From NCBI GenBank assembly GCA_050249835.1, contig JBFWPT010000011.1:18361-82360 (forward strand): a stretch of 64,000 nt of DNA, read 5' to 3'. Positions 27,085 through 35,197 of the stretch are shown here, piece by piece. How positions within the stretch are numbered: position 1 is the stretch's first letter; every line of letters starts with the position of its first letter. Source of the DNA: Miltoncostaea sp050249835. Lineage in GTDB: Bacteria; Actinomycetota; Thermoleophilia; Miltoncostaeales; Miltoncostaeaceae. The position numbers were made by a program, and so were the translations under genes. The notes under the pieces are model-generated. The model had not been told where the DNA came from, did no database searches, and saw only the letters and a list, made by a program, of their open reading frames with translations.

Positions 27085-27864
27085 ATGAACCGGCAGCGTG
27101 TCGAGTCCTGGCTGATGGACATGGACGGGGTCCTCGTGCGCGAGGAGAGCCCCGTCCCCGGCGCCGAGGCCTTCGTCGGGCGCCTGCGTGAGCGCGGGAT
27201 CCCGTTCCTGGTGCTGACGAACAACTCGATCTACACGCCGCGCGACCTGGCCGCGCGGCTGCGCCTGAGCGGCATCGACGTGCCCGAGGAGGCCATCTGG
27301 ACCTCCGCCCTCGCCACGGCGCGGTTCCTCTCCACCCAGCGGCCCGGCGGGTCGGCGTTCGTGCTCGGCGAGGCGGGCCTCACCACCGCCCTCCACGACG
27401 TGGGCTACACGCTCACCGAGCGCGACCCGGACTACGTCGTGCTCGGGGAGACGCGCGCCTACAGCTTCCAGCGCATCACCCAGGCCATCCGCCTCATCGA
27501 CGCCGGGGCCCGCTTCATCGCGACGAACCCCGACGCCACCGGCCCGTCCCTGGAGGGCAACCTGCCCGCGACCGGGGCCGTGGCCGCGCTGGTCACCCGG
27601 GCGACCGGGGTGGAGCCCTACTACGTGGGCAAGCCCAACCCGCTCATGATGCGCTCGGCGCTCAACCGCATCGACGCCCACTCCGAGAGCACCGCCATGG
27701 TGGGGGACCGGATGGACACCGACGTCATCGCCGGGATCGAGGCGGGGCTGGAGACGGTCCTCGTGCTCACCGGCCACACGGCCCGCGACCAGGTGGGCCG
27801 GTTCCCGTTCCTGCCGTCGCGGGTGGTCGACTCGATCGCCGACCTGCTCGAGGAGCTCGGCTGA
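27085..27864 (+). CDS. HAD-superfamily phosphatase, NagD class
   Basis: This is a 259-residue sugar- or nucleotide-phosphate phosphatase of HAD subclass IIA. Motif I is WLMDMDGVLV with the nucleophile and acid/base Asp, motif II is FLVLTNNS, motif III the Lys in YYVGKPNPLM and motif IV is AMVGDRMDTDVIAGIEAGLETVLVLTG. The cap region lies between motifs II and III, as in NagD/phosphoglycolate-phosphatase-like enzymes. It ends CTCGGCTGACC, where the next gene appears to start at the overlapping CTG. Confidence 0.87.
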   Translation: MNRQRVESWLMDMDGVLVREESPVPGAEAFVGRLRERGIPFLVLTNNSIYTPRDLAARLRLSGIDVPEEAIWTSALATARFLSTQRPGGSAFVLGEAGLTTALHDVGYTLTERDPDYVVLGETRAYSFQRITQAIRLIDAGARFIATNPDATGPSLEGNLPATGAVAALVTRATGVEPYYVGKPNPLMMRSALNRIDAHSESTAMVGDRMDTDVIAGIEAGLETVLVLTGHTARDQVGRFPFLPSRVVDSIADLLEELG

Positions 27865-30599
27865 CCCCGGCGCTGCTCGGGCGCGACCCGGACCTCGCGG
27901 CCGCCGCCGCGGTGCTCGACGCCGCGCGCGACCAGCGCGGCGGGGCCCTCGTGATCCGCGGCGAGGGCGGCGTCGGCAAGACCGCCCTGCTCGCCGCCGT
28001 GGAGGAGACGGCCGGCGACATGACCGTCCTGCGGGCGGTGGGGGTGGAGTCCGAGGCCGAGCTGCCGTTCGCGAGCCTCCACCAGATCCTCGCCCCCGGC
28101 CTCGACCGCCTCGGCGACCTCCCCGCCCCCCAGGCCGCGGCCCTGCGGGGCGCGTTCGGTCTGTCGGCGGAGGGCGCCGACGACCGCTTCCTCATCTCCC
28201 TCGGGGCGCTGGGCCTGCTGGCCGGGATGGCCGACGAGCGCCCGCTGCTGCTGGTGGTCGACGACGCCCAGTGGCTCGACCGCCCCTCCGCGGAGGCCCT
28301 CGGCTTCATCGCCCGGCGCCTGGCGGCAGAGCCGATCGCCGCGCTCATCGCGGCCCGGGAGGGCGAGGCCCGCCGGTTCGAGGGGCCCGGCCTGCCGGAC
28401 CGCCGCCTGGGCGGCCTCGACCGCCCCGCGGCGCGCGCGCTGCTGGAGGAGCGCGTCGGCCGCGGCCTCGCGCCGCACGTGGCCGAGCGGCTCGTGAGCC
28501 TGACCGGCGGCAACGCCCTGGCGCTGGTGGAGCTGCCGGTGCTGCTCGACGAGGCCCAGCTCGCCGGGCGCGCGCCGCTCCCCGACCACCTGCCGCTCAC
28601 CGGGCGCCTGGAGCGGGCGTTCGTCGACCGCGCCCGCGACCTGGGCGACGGGGCCCGGGCGGTGCTCGCCGTCGCCGTCGCGGAGGACACCGGCGACCTC
28701 GGCGTGGTGCTGGCGGCGGCCGCGCGGATGGGCGCCACCCGCAGCGACCTGGACGAGGCCGAGCGGTCCGGCCTGGTGCGCGTGACCGGCACCCGCCTGG
28801 AGCTGCGGCACCCGATGGCGCGCTCCGCCCTGCACCGCGGCCTGTCCTTCGCCCTCCGCCAGGAGGCGCACGCGGCGCTCGCCGCCACGCTCGAGGGGGC
28901 GGACGACGCGGACCGCCGCGCGTGGCACCGCGCCGCGGCCAGCATGGCCGCCGACGAGGAGATCGCCGCCGAGCTGGAGCGTACGGCCGCCCGCGCCCGC
29001 GCCCGCAGCGGTCACGCGGCCGCCGCCGCGGCCCTGGAGCGGGCGGCCCGCCTGAGCGCCGACGACCCGTCCCGGGCGCGCCGGCTGGTGGCTGCGGCGG
29101 AGTCCGCGTGGCAGGCCGGGCGGGCCCCGCTCGCCCAGGCGCTCGCCGACGAGGCCGAGTCCCGGGGGGCGGGCGAGGACGTGCGCACCCGGATCCTGTC
29201 CGTGCGGGCCGCGATCGCGGTGGTCCGCGGCCGCCCCTCCGACGCGCACGCGCTGCTGATGGAGGCCGCCGGGGGCACCGCCGATCCGGCCGAGAGCGGC
29301 GACCTGCTGCTGCGCGCCGGGGAGGCGGCGGCGATGGCCGGCGACGCGGCGGGCCTGGCCGCCGCCGACGACCGGGCCCGGGGGCTCCCGGACGACGTGA
29401 TCCCGGAGGCCCGGTCGTGGTTGTCCGGCGTGCGCCTGGCCGTCGAAGGTCGCATGGAGGACGCCGTGGGGCCCCTGCGCGTCGCCGCCCAGGTGGACGA
29501 CGGAGGCGATCCGCGCACCCTGGTCTGGAGCGCGAACGCGGACACCTGGCTGGGCGACCACGACCGCACCCTGCTGCGCCAGTCCCGCGCCATCGACGCC
29601 GCCCGGGCCCGCGGGGCCTTCGCGACCCTCGCCATGGCCCTCACCCGGCGGGGCGCGCTGCTCGCGTGGCTCGGCCGCGTCAACGACGCCTGGGCCGACG
29701 GCGACGAGGCCCTGCGCCTCACGGAGGAGGCGGGGCTCGAGAACAGCGCGGGACAGGCCCGTGCCGTGCTGGCGGTCGTGTCCGCCCTGCGCGGCGAGGA
29801 CGACCTCTGCCAGTCGTACGCCGAGCGCGCCCTGGCCGTCGCGGCGCGCGGGGGCGTGGTCCCGATCATCGAGACCGTGACCTACGCCCTGGGCGAGCTG
29901 GAGATCGGCCGGGGGGAGTACGAGGCCGCGTTCTCCCGCCTCGCCGCCGTCGCCGCGGACCCGGCCGCCGAGACCCTCAGCCCCCTCACCACCTACGCGC
30001 TGGTCCCGCCGCTCGCGCTGGCGGCCGGCCGCGCCGGCCACCCGGCCGAGGGCGGGAGGGCCGTCGACCGCCTGGAGCGCTGGGGCGCCGCGACCGGGGC
30101 GCTCTGGGTGCGCCCGCTGCTGCTGCGGTGCCGAGGGCTGCTGGCCGACGGGGAGGAGGCCATCGCGCTGCTGGAGCACTCGCTCGCGACCCTGGGCTGG
30201 GGCATGGCGGCGCCCGGGGCCGATGCCCGCACGCGCCTCGCGCTGGGGGAGTCGCTGCGCCGGGCGGGCCGCCGCAGCGACGCGCGCGTGCACCTGCGCT
30301 CGGCGGGCACGACCTTCGCGAGCCTGGGCGCCACGCTCTGGGAGGAGCGCGCCCGCGACGAGCTGCGCGCGACGGGGGAGTCGATCCGCCGCCGGGACGC
30401 GGCCGGCGCCGATTCGCTCACCCCCCAGGAGCGCCGCATCGCCCGCTTCGTGAGCGAGGGCGCCTCCAACAAGGAGGTCGCCTCCCACCTCTTCCTGAGC
30501 CCGAAGACGGTGGAGTACCACCTGGGGAAGGTCTTCCAGAAGCTCGGCGTCGGGTCCCGGTCGGACCTGGTGGCCCTGGGCACGGAGGCCTTCGCCTGA
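27861..30599 (+). CDS. LuxR-family regulator with N-terminal ATPase (LAL type)
   Basis: This is a large regulator of about 912 residues: an AAA/STAND ATPase (Walker A GEGGVGKTALL, Walker B LLLVVDDAQWLD), a long helical region, and a C-terminal LuxR HTH (LTPQERRIARFVSEGASNKEVA, then LFLSPKTVEYHLGKVFQKL). The first standard start, GTG 27912, would omit the conserved opening LLGRDPDLAAAA. The frame continues to a CTG at 27861 with AGGAG five bases before it, overlapping the HAD stop; CTG initiation is therefore proposed. An imperfect dyad around TCCCTAGGGA at 30603 lies between this gene and the flavin oxidase, its likely target. Confidence 0.87.
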   Translation: MTPALLGRDPDLAAAAAVLDAARDQRGGALVIRGEGGVGKTALLAAVEETAGDMTVLRAVGVESEAELPFASLHQILAPGLDRLGDLPAPQAAALRGAFGLSAEGADDRFLISLGALGLLAGMADERPLLLVVDDAQWLDRPSAEALGFIARRLAAEPIAALIAAREGEARRFEGPGLPDRRLGGLDRPAARALLEERVGRGLAPHVAERLVSLTGGNALALVELPVLLDEAQLAGRAPLPDHLPLTGRLERAFVDRARDLGDGARAVLAVAVAEDTGDLGVVLAAAARMGATRSDLDEAERSGLVRVTGTRLELRHPMARSALHRGLSFALRQEAHAALAATLEGADDADRRAWHRAAASMAADEEIAAELERTAARARARSGHAAAAAALERAARLSADDPSRARRLVAAAESAWQAGRAPLAQALADEAESRGAGEDVRTRILSVRAAIAVVRGRPSDAHALLMEAAGGTADPAESGDLLLRAGEAAAMAGDAAGLAAADDRARGLPDDVIPEARSWLSGVRLAVEGRMEDAVGPLRVAAQVDDGGDPRTLVWSANADTWLGDHDRTLLRQSRAIDAARARGAFATLAMALTRRGALLAWLGRVNDAWADGDEALRLTEEAGLENSAGQARAVLAVVSALRGEDDLCQSYAERALAVAARGGVVPIIETVTYALGELEIGRGEYEAAFSRLAAVAADPAAETLSPLTTYALVPPLALAAGRAGHPAEGGRAVDRLERWGAATGALWVRPLLLRCRGLLADGEEAIALLEHSLATLGWGMAAPGADARTRLALGESLRRAGRRSDARVHLRSAGTTFASLGATLWEERARDELRATGESIRRRDAAGADSLTPQERRIARFVSEGASNKEVASHLFLSPKTVEYHLGKVFQKLGVGSRSDLVALGTEAFA

Positions 30600-30602
30600 G
30601 GG

Positions 30603-30619
30603 CCGTCCCTAGGGAACGG
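30603..30619. promoter_or_regulatory. Dyad between LuxR gene and flavin oxidase
   Basis: CCGTCCCTAGGGAACGG contains the perfect palindrome TCCCTAGGGA and nearly symmetrical flanks. It lies four bases after the LuxR stop and about 85 bases before the oxidase start, a suitable place for the LuxR protein to act. Confidence 0.5.
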
Positions 30620-30657
30620 ACCGGGGACTCCCCCGAGGAGCCGGGGGCCCCGGTGGA

Positions 30658-30684
30658 GGGATCGTGCACCCAGCACCCGATCCC
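30658..30684. promoter_or_regulatory. Inverted repeat in the oxidase leader
   Basis: GGGATCG and CGATCCC enclose a further TGC/GCA pair. The repeat ends 18 bases before the oxidase start and could form an mRNA hairpin just ahead of the ribosome site AGGAG (30691), or be a DNA-binding site. Confidence 0.35.
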
Positions 30685-30702
30685 CTCACCAGGAGCCTCA
30701 CC

Positions 30703-32085
30703 GTGACCACCACCCTCGACCCCGTCTCCGCCGGCCTCGACGCCCTGCGCGGCGCCATCGACGGCGAGCTCTACGTTCCCGGCGACTCCGGCTACGACGC
30801 GGCGCGGATGCCGTGGAACGTCGCCGTCGAGCAGCGCCCGGCCGCCGTGGCCATGCCGACGAGCGCCCGCGACGTGACGGAGATCGTCGCCCATGCCCGC
30901 GCGATCGGGCTCCGGGTCACCCCTCAGGGCACGGGTCACAACCCGGGGCCGATCACGGACCTGTCGGACACGATCCTCGTGCGGACCACCGCGATGGACG
31001 AGGTCGCGATCGACCCGGAGGCCCGCATCGCCCGGGTCGGCTCCGGGGCGATCTGGGAGCAGGTGGTGGTGCCGGCGGCGGCCCACGGCCTGGTGGCGCT
31101 GCACGGCTCGTCCCCCGATGTCGGCGTCGCCGGCTACACCCTGGGCGGCGGCATCTCCTGGCTCGCGCGCCGCCACGGCCTCGCGTGCTCGCACGTGACG
31201 GCCATCGAGATCGTCCTGCCGGACGGCCGCCTGACGCGGACCGACGCGCAGAACGAGGCGGACCTCTTCTGGGCCCTGCGCGGCGGTGGCGGCAACTTCG
31301 GCGTGGTGACGGCGATCGAGATGCGCCTCTTCCCGCTGGAGGAGGTCGTCGGCGGCTGGCTCATCTGGCCGTGGGAGGAGTCGGAGCGCGTGCTGAACGC
31401 CTGGACCGCCTGGGCGGACGAGGCGCCGGACGCCGTGACGTCCGTGGCGCGGATCCTGCAGCTCCCGCCGATCCCGCAGATCCCGGAGCCCCTGCGCGGC
31501 CGCAGCCTGGTGGTGGTGGAGGTCGCGATCCTCCCGGAGGAGGCCGACCCGGACGCCCTGCTGGCCCCCCTGCGCGCCCTCGGCCCGGAGATCGACACGG
31601 TCGCCCCGATGCCGGCCGCCGGCCTGGTGCGGCTGCACCAGGACCCGGAGGGCCCCACGCCCGGCCTGAGCGGCGCCGCGGTGCTCGACGGCCTGACTCC
31701 CGAGGGCGTCGCCGAGCTCGTGCGCCTCTCCGGCCCCGGCTCGGGCTCGCCGCTGCTCGCGATGGAGCTGCGCCAGACCGGCGGCGCGCTCGCCCGCCCG
31801 GCGGAGGGCGGCGGGGCGCTCGACCGCATCGACGGGGGCTACCTCCTGTTCCTCGTCGGCATCCCGATGGACGCCGCCATGGGGCGGGCCGTCATCGAGC
31901 AGGCCGACCGGATCGTGCAGGCGATGCGGCCCTGGGGGCGCGGGCGCAGCTTCCTGAACTTCAGCGAGCGCCCGACGGCGTCGTCCACGGCCTTCGACGA
32001 GGACGCGCACGCGCGCCTGCTCGACATCCGCGCCCGCTACGACGCGCGCGGCCTGATGCGCGCGAACCACCCGATCGCCGGCTGA
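30703..32085 (+). CDS. FAD-linked oxidase (BBE-like)
   Basis: This oxidoreductase of about 460 residues belongs to the vanillyl-alcohol-oxidase/berberine-bridge-enzyme-like flavoproteins. The FAD-binding domain shows PWNVAVEQRPAAVAMPTSARDVTEIV, then TPQGTGHNPGP with the His position used for covalent FAD, VGSGAIWEQVV and GYTLGGGISWLARRHGL. A substrate domain follows, and a BBE-type end (RYDARGLMRANHPI). GTG 30703 with AGGAG before it is preferred over GTG 30664. The sugar, alcohol or alkaloid-like substrate is unknown. Control by the LuxR protein upstream is likely. Confidence 0.85.
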   Translation: MTTTLDPVSAGLDALRGAIDGELYVPGDSGYDAARMPWNVAVEQRPAAVAMPTSARDVTEIVAHARAIGLRVTPQGTGHNPGPITDLSDTILVRTTAMDEVAIDPEARIARVGSGAIWEQVVVPAAAHGLVALHGSSPDVGVAGYTLGGGISWLARRHGLACSHVTAIEIVLPDGRLTRTDAQNEADLFWALRGGGGNFGVVTAIEMRLFPLEEVVGGWLIWPWEESERVLNAWTAWADEAPDAVTSVARILQLPPIPQIPEPLRGRSLVVVEVAILPEEADPDALLAPLRALGPEIDTVAPMPAAGLVRLHQDPEGPTPGLSGAAVLDGLTPEGVAELVRLSGPGSGSPLLAMELRQTGGALARPAEGGGALDRIDGGYLLFLVGIPMDAAMGRAVIEQADRIVQAMRPWGRGRSFLNFSERPTASSTAFDEDAHARLLDIRARYDARGLMRANHPIAG

Positions 32086-32100
32086 CCCCGGCACGCGATC

Positions 32101-32129
32101 GCCGGGCGGGTCCCACGGGCCCGCCCGGC
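32101..32129. terminator. Bidirectional hairpin after flavin oxidase
   Basis: GCCGGGCGGG and CCCGCCCGGC form a perfect 10-bp stem around a nine-base loop. It lies between convergent stops at 32085 and 32140. Confidence 0.6.
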
Positions 32130-32139
32130 CGCCCCGGGG

Positions 32140-32559
32140 TCAGGTGAAGCGCAGCAGCTCCGGGAAGCCGTCGCCCTCGGGGCACGGGACGTCCCAGGCG
32201 ACGTAGAAGGCGTAGCCGTCGGCGACGGGGACCTCCGCGAGCACGTCGCCGACGCGCAGGACCGCCACCCGGGTCCCCTCGGGGGCGTCGTCCCACCAGG
32301 TGAGGACGCCGAGGTCCTCCTCCTCGCCCGCCTCGATCGAGGTCCACCCGGGGACGTTGCCGCTCATCCCCTCCATCCAGCCGCCGCGCTCCATGTGGCA
32401 GACCACCTGGTAGGGGTAGCCGCCGGAGTCCGGGGCGGTGTCGAGCAGCACGACGGCCGCCCGCCCGTGCGGCGCGATGTCGGCGGCGATGACCTCGGTG
32501 AAGGCCGCCGGGATGTCGCCGCGCGCGGCGGCGATGAGCTGGGGGTCGATCTCGTCCAC
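32140..32559 (-). CDS. Unrecognised small soluble protein
   Basis: I do not recognise this acidic protein of about 139 residues. It is rich in Trp and Gly: MERGGWMEGMSGNVPGWTSIEAGEEEDLGVLTWW (read GGWMEGM...GWTS...LTWWDD), and ends DVPCPEGDGFPELLRFT. It has no membrane segment or signal peptide. The start is uncertain: GTG 32559 and 32568 and an upstream start at 32589 are all in frame, and none has a clear ribosome site. It lies alone between the flavin oxidase and TerC genes. Confidence 0.55.
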   Translation of the reverse strand: MDEIDPQLIAAARGDIPAAFTEVIAADIAPHGRAAVVLLDTAPDSGGYPYQVVCHMERGGWMEGMSGNVPGWTSIEAGEEEDLGVLTWWDDAPEGTRVAVLRVGDVLAEVPVADGYAFYVAWDVPCPEGDGFPELLRFT

Positions 32560-32603
32560 GGGCGCCACGGTAGCCGAACCCCGTCGCACCGCGCGACGCC
32601 GGA

Positions 32604-33617
32604 TCAGTGGGGCGGGCGGCCCTTGTCGCGCTTGGTGTCGCGGAGGGTGCCGGCGTGGGCCTTGGCGGTCGGGTCGCGGCGGCTCTTCGCGAGGCTGGCG
32701 ACCGTCGTGACCAGGAGGATCACGCCGATCACGGCGAGGGAGACGGCGGTCGTGATCTCGGGCACCTGGTCCCAGTGCAGGTGGCCCCAGTGCAGGACCA
32801 GCTTCAGCCCGATGAAGGCCAGGATCACCGACAGGCCGGTCGACAGGTAGACGAGGCGGTCGAGGAGGCCGGCGACCAGGAAGTAGAGGGCGCGCAGGCC
32901 GAGCAGGGCGAACGCGTTCGCCACGAAGACGATGTACGCCTCCTGGGTCACGCCGAAGACCGCCGGGATGGAGTCGAGGGCGAAGAGGAGATCGGTCGTG
33001 CCGATCGTCAGCAGCACCAGGAACATCGGCGTGAGCATCTTGCGCCCGCCGACGCGGGTGATGATCTTCCCGCCGTCGTACTCGTCCGTCAGCGGGAAGC
33101 GCCGCCGCGCGAACGCGACGAGCTTGTTGTCCTCGATCGTCGGGTCCTCGTCGCGGTGGCGGAAGAGCTGGACCGCGGTGGCCAGCAGCAGGAGCCCGAA
33201 CAGCAGGAAGGCGAAGGAGAACGCGGCGAGCAGCGCCGCGCCGAGGGCGATGAACACCGCCCGCATCAGCAGGGCGAGGATGATGCCGAAGGTGAGCACC
33301 CGCTGCTGGTGCTCCGCGGGCACCGCGAACGTGCTCATGATGATCACGAACACGAACAGGTTGTCGACGGAGAGGCTCTTCTCGACGATGTAGCCCGCGA
33401 AGTACTCGGTGCCGTAGTCCCAGCCGGCGACGAAGCCGAAGACCACGCCGAACGCGACGGCGACGCCGATGTAGAACAGCGACCAGACGACCGCCTCGCG
33501 GAAGCCGACGGCATGCGCGCGCTTCCCGCCCGTGGCGAAGAGGTCCACGGCGAGCAGCGCGACGATGAGGGCGATCGTCGCCGTCCAGGCGACGAGGGTC
33601 ACGTCGAGCACCCCCAC
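32604..33617 (-). CDS. TerC-family integral membrane protein
   Basis: This is a membrane protein of about 337 residues with eight or nine helices. The TerC signatures are clear: VEKSLSVDNLFVFVIIMSTF, GTTDLLFALDSIPAVFGVT and NAFALLGLRALYFLVAGLL, with the conserved membrane Asp residues. TerC proteins are linked to tellurite resistance and, in several bacteria, to manganese export and loading of secreted enzymes. GTG 33617 or 33611 may be the start. No yybP-ykoY-type riboswitch is evident in the short upstream gap. The C-terminus is a long basic tail. Confidence 0.87.
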   Translation of the reverse strand: MGVLDVTLVAWTATIALIVALLAVDLFATGGKRAHAVGFREAVVWSLFYIGVAVAFGVVFGFVAGWDYGTEYFAGYIVEKSLSVDNLFVFVIIMSTFAVPAEHQQRVLTFGIILALLMRAVFIALGAALLAAFSFAFLLFGLLLLATAVQLFRHRDEDPTIEDNKLVAFARRRFPLTDEYDGGKIITRVGGRKMLTPMFLVLLTIGTTDLLFALDSIPAVFGVTQEAYIVFVANAFALLGLRALYFLVAGLLDRLVYLSTGLSVILAFIGLKLVLHWGHLHWDQVPEITTAVSLAVIGVILLVTTVASLAKSRRDPTAKAHAGTLRDTKRDKGRPPH

Positions 33618-33682
33618 ATGATGAGGGATCGGCGCGCCGTCTGCTGGGAACCGGACCGGACGAACCTCATCCGGCCGGTGCG

Positions 33683-35112
33683 TCAGCCGTCCCCGACCCT
33701 CCGGACGCCGTCCGCGTCGATCACGAAGTCGCCGGTCGAACCGGTGAGCGCCATGACGCCCTCCCCGAGGTCGGCCCGGAGGCCCTCCGGGTTCCCGGCC
33801 CGGATCCAGACGCCCTTCGCGCCGAGCGGGAAGGACCGCGGGTCGTTTCCGGTGACGAAGCCGCTGAACAGCAGGCGCCCCTCCCGCGTCCCCCCGGCGT
33901 GGACCTCGATCCACGAGCCGGCGCCGTCGGCGGTGAGCGCGAGCTTCAGGGGTGCCGGCGCCGCGGACGGCGCCGCGGCGAAGGCGCTCGACGCCGGGAC
34001 GGTGTTCTCCGGCGGGGCGCCGAGGTAGAGGGGGAGGCCGACCGCGAGCGTGACGGCGCACCCGAGGGCGAGCGCGACTCCCAGCACGAGCCGTGGCCGC
34101 AGGCCGGGCGCGTGCGCGGGGGCCGCGGGCGTCGCGGCGGCGGGCGCGGGGGCCCCGGCCGGGCGCGCGGCGAACCGGGCCGCGCGGAGGTCGGCCTCCC
34201 CCATGTCCGCGTCGTCCAGGCGGGCGCCGTCGAGCAGCGCGCCTTCCAGCCGGGCGCGGAAGAGGCGGGCCCCGCGCAGGTCGGCCCGGCGGAGGTCGGC
34301 GCCCGTGAGGTCGGCGTCGGTGAGGTCGGCGGCGCGCAGGTCGTACCCGGAGAGCACGGCGCCGCGCAGGTCGGCGCCCGCCATCGAGAAGGGGACGGGC
34401 CCCTCGGCGTCGTCCTCGGCCGCGGGCCGCTCGCCCCATGTGGTGGAGAGCAGGTTGGCGCGGGCGAGGTCGGNNNNNNNNNNNNNNNNNNNNNNNNNNN
34501 NNNNNNNNNNNNNNNNNNNNNNNNNNNNNNNNNNNNNNNNNNNNNNNNNNNNNNNNNNNNNNNNNNNNNNNNNCCGGAGAGCACGGCGCCGCGCAGGTCG
34601 GCGCCCGCCATCGAGAAGGGGACGGGCCCCTCGGCGTCGTCCTCGGCCGCGGGCCGCTCGCCCCATGTGGTGGAGAGCAGGTTGGCGCGGGCGAGGTCGG
34701 CGCCCGCCATCCGCGCGCCGGAGAGGTGGGCGCCGCTCAGGTCGGCGTCGCGCAGCACCGCGCGCCGCAGGTCGGCGTCGGCGAGGTTCGCGTCGTCCAG
34801 GCGCGCGCCGGTCAGGCGGGCGCCGCCCAGGTCGGCGCCGGCCAGCGCGGCGCTGCGAAGGTCGGCCCCGGCGAGGTCCGCCCCGGACAGGACGGCACCG
34901 GCCAGGCGGGCGCCGCGCAGGTCGGCGCCGCGCAGGTTCTCGCCCGTGAGGTCCGCGCGCCGCAGGTCGGCGCCGCGCAGGTCGGCGGCCTCGAGGTCCA
35001 CGCCCGCGCGGTTCGCGCGGCGGCCGCCGCGCCCGCCGAGCCACCGCCCGTGCGCGCGCACCATCGCCGTGGGGCTGCCGCCCCGTCCCGGCCGTCCTGC
35101 GAACCCTGCCAT
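33683..35112 (-). CDS. Pentapeptide-repeat protein with TM helix and RodZ-tail-like domain (spans gap)
   Basis: The N-terminal 200 or so residues are A(D/N)LxxA-type pentapeptide repeats (e.g. ADLRGADLRRADLTGENLRG), interrupted by LLSTTWGERPAAEDDAEGPV. Then come an Ala/Pro linker, a helix (LVLGVALALGCAVTLAVGLP) and a C-terminal domain with GSWIEVHAG, RLLFSGFVTGNDPRSFPLG and VWIRAGNPEG that resembles the DUF4115 tail of RodZ. As written the gene changes frame at the N run. If the N run and one of the two identical 127-bp copies are removed (227 bases), the frame is restored and the protein is intact, about 400 residues. ATG 35112 is preferred over GTG 35139. Confidence 0.75.
34347..34473. repeat. 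127-bp duplicate at left edge of assembly gap
   Basis: This stretch is identical to 34574-34700, and both copies touch the N run. The exact abutment is expected from two contigs that overlap by one assembly word of 127 bases, so it is probably one copy in the genome. Confidence 0.8.
34474..34573. other. 100-base assembly gap (N)
   Basis: Exactly 100 N, a conventional placeholder length. It falls inside the pentapeptide-repeat gene. Probably no sequence is missing. Confidence 0.95.
34574..34700. repeat. 127-bp duplicate at right edge of assembly gap
   Basis: This is the second copy of 34347-34473. The protein sequence encoded here, GADLARANLLSTTWGERP, appears on both sides of the gap for this reason. 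Confidence 0.8.
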
Positions 35113-35197
35113 CCCCCCGCCGGCCTCCCTCGTGCCCACCCCTCCCGCATCGTCGGCGGGAGGGGGCGTCTTGAGCGGCCGGCGGGGAGGCGGGCGA

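Noticed and set aside
34347..34700. A tandem duplication inside the pentapeptide gene
   Set aside because: The two copies are exactly identical and each ends exactly at the N run, which is the mark of overlapping contig ends rather than biology.
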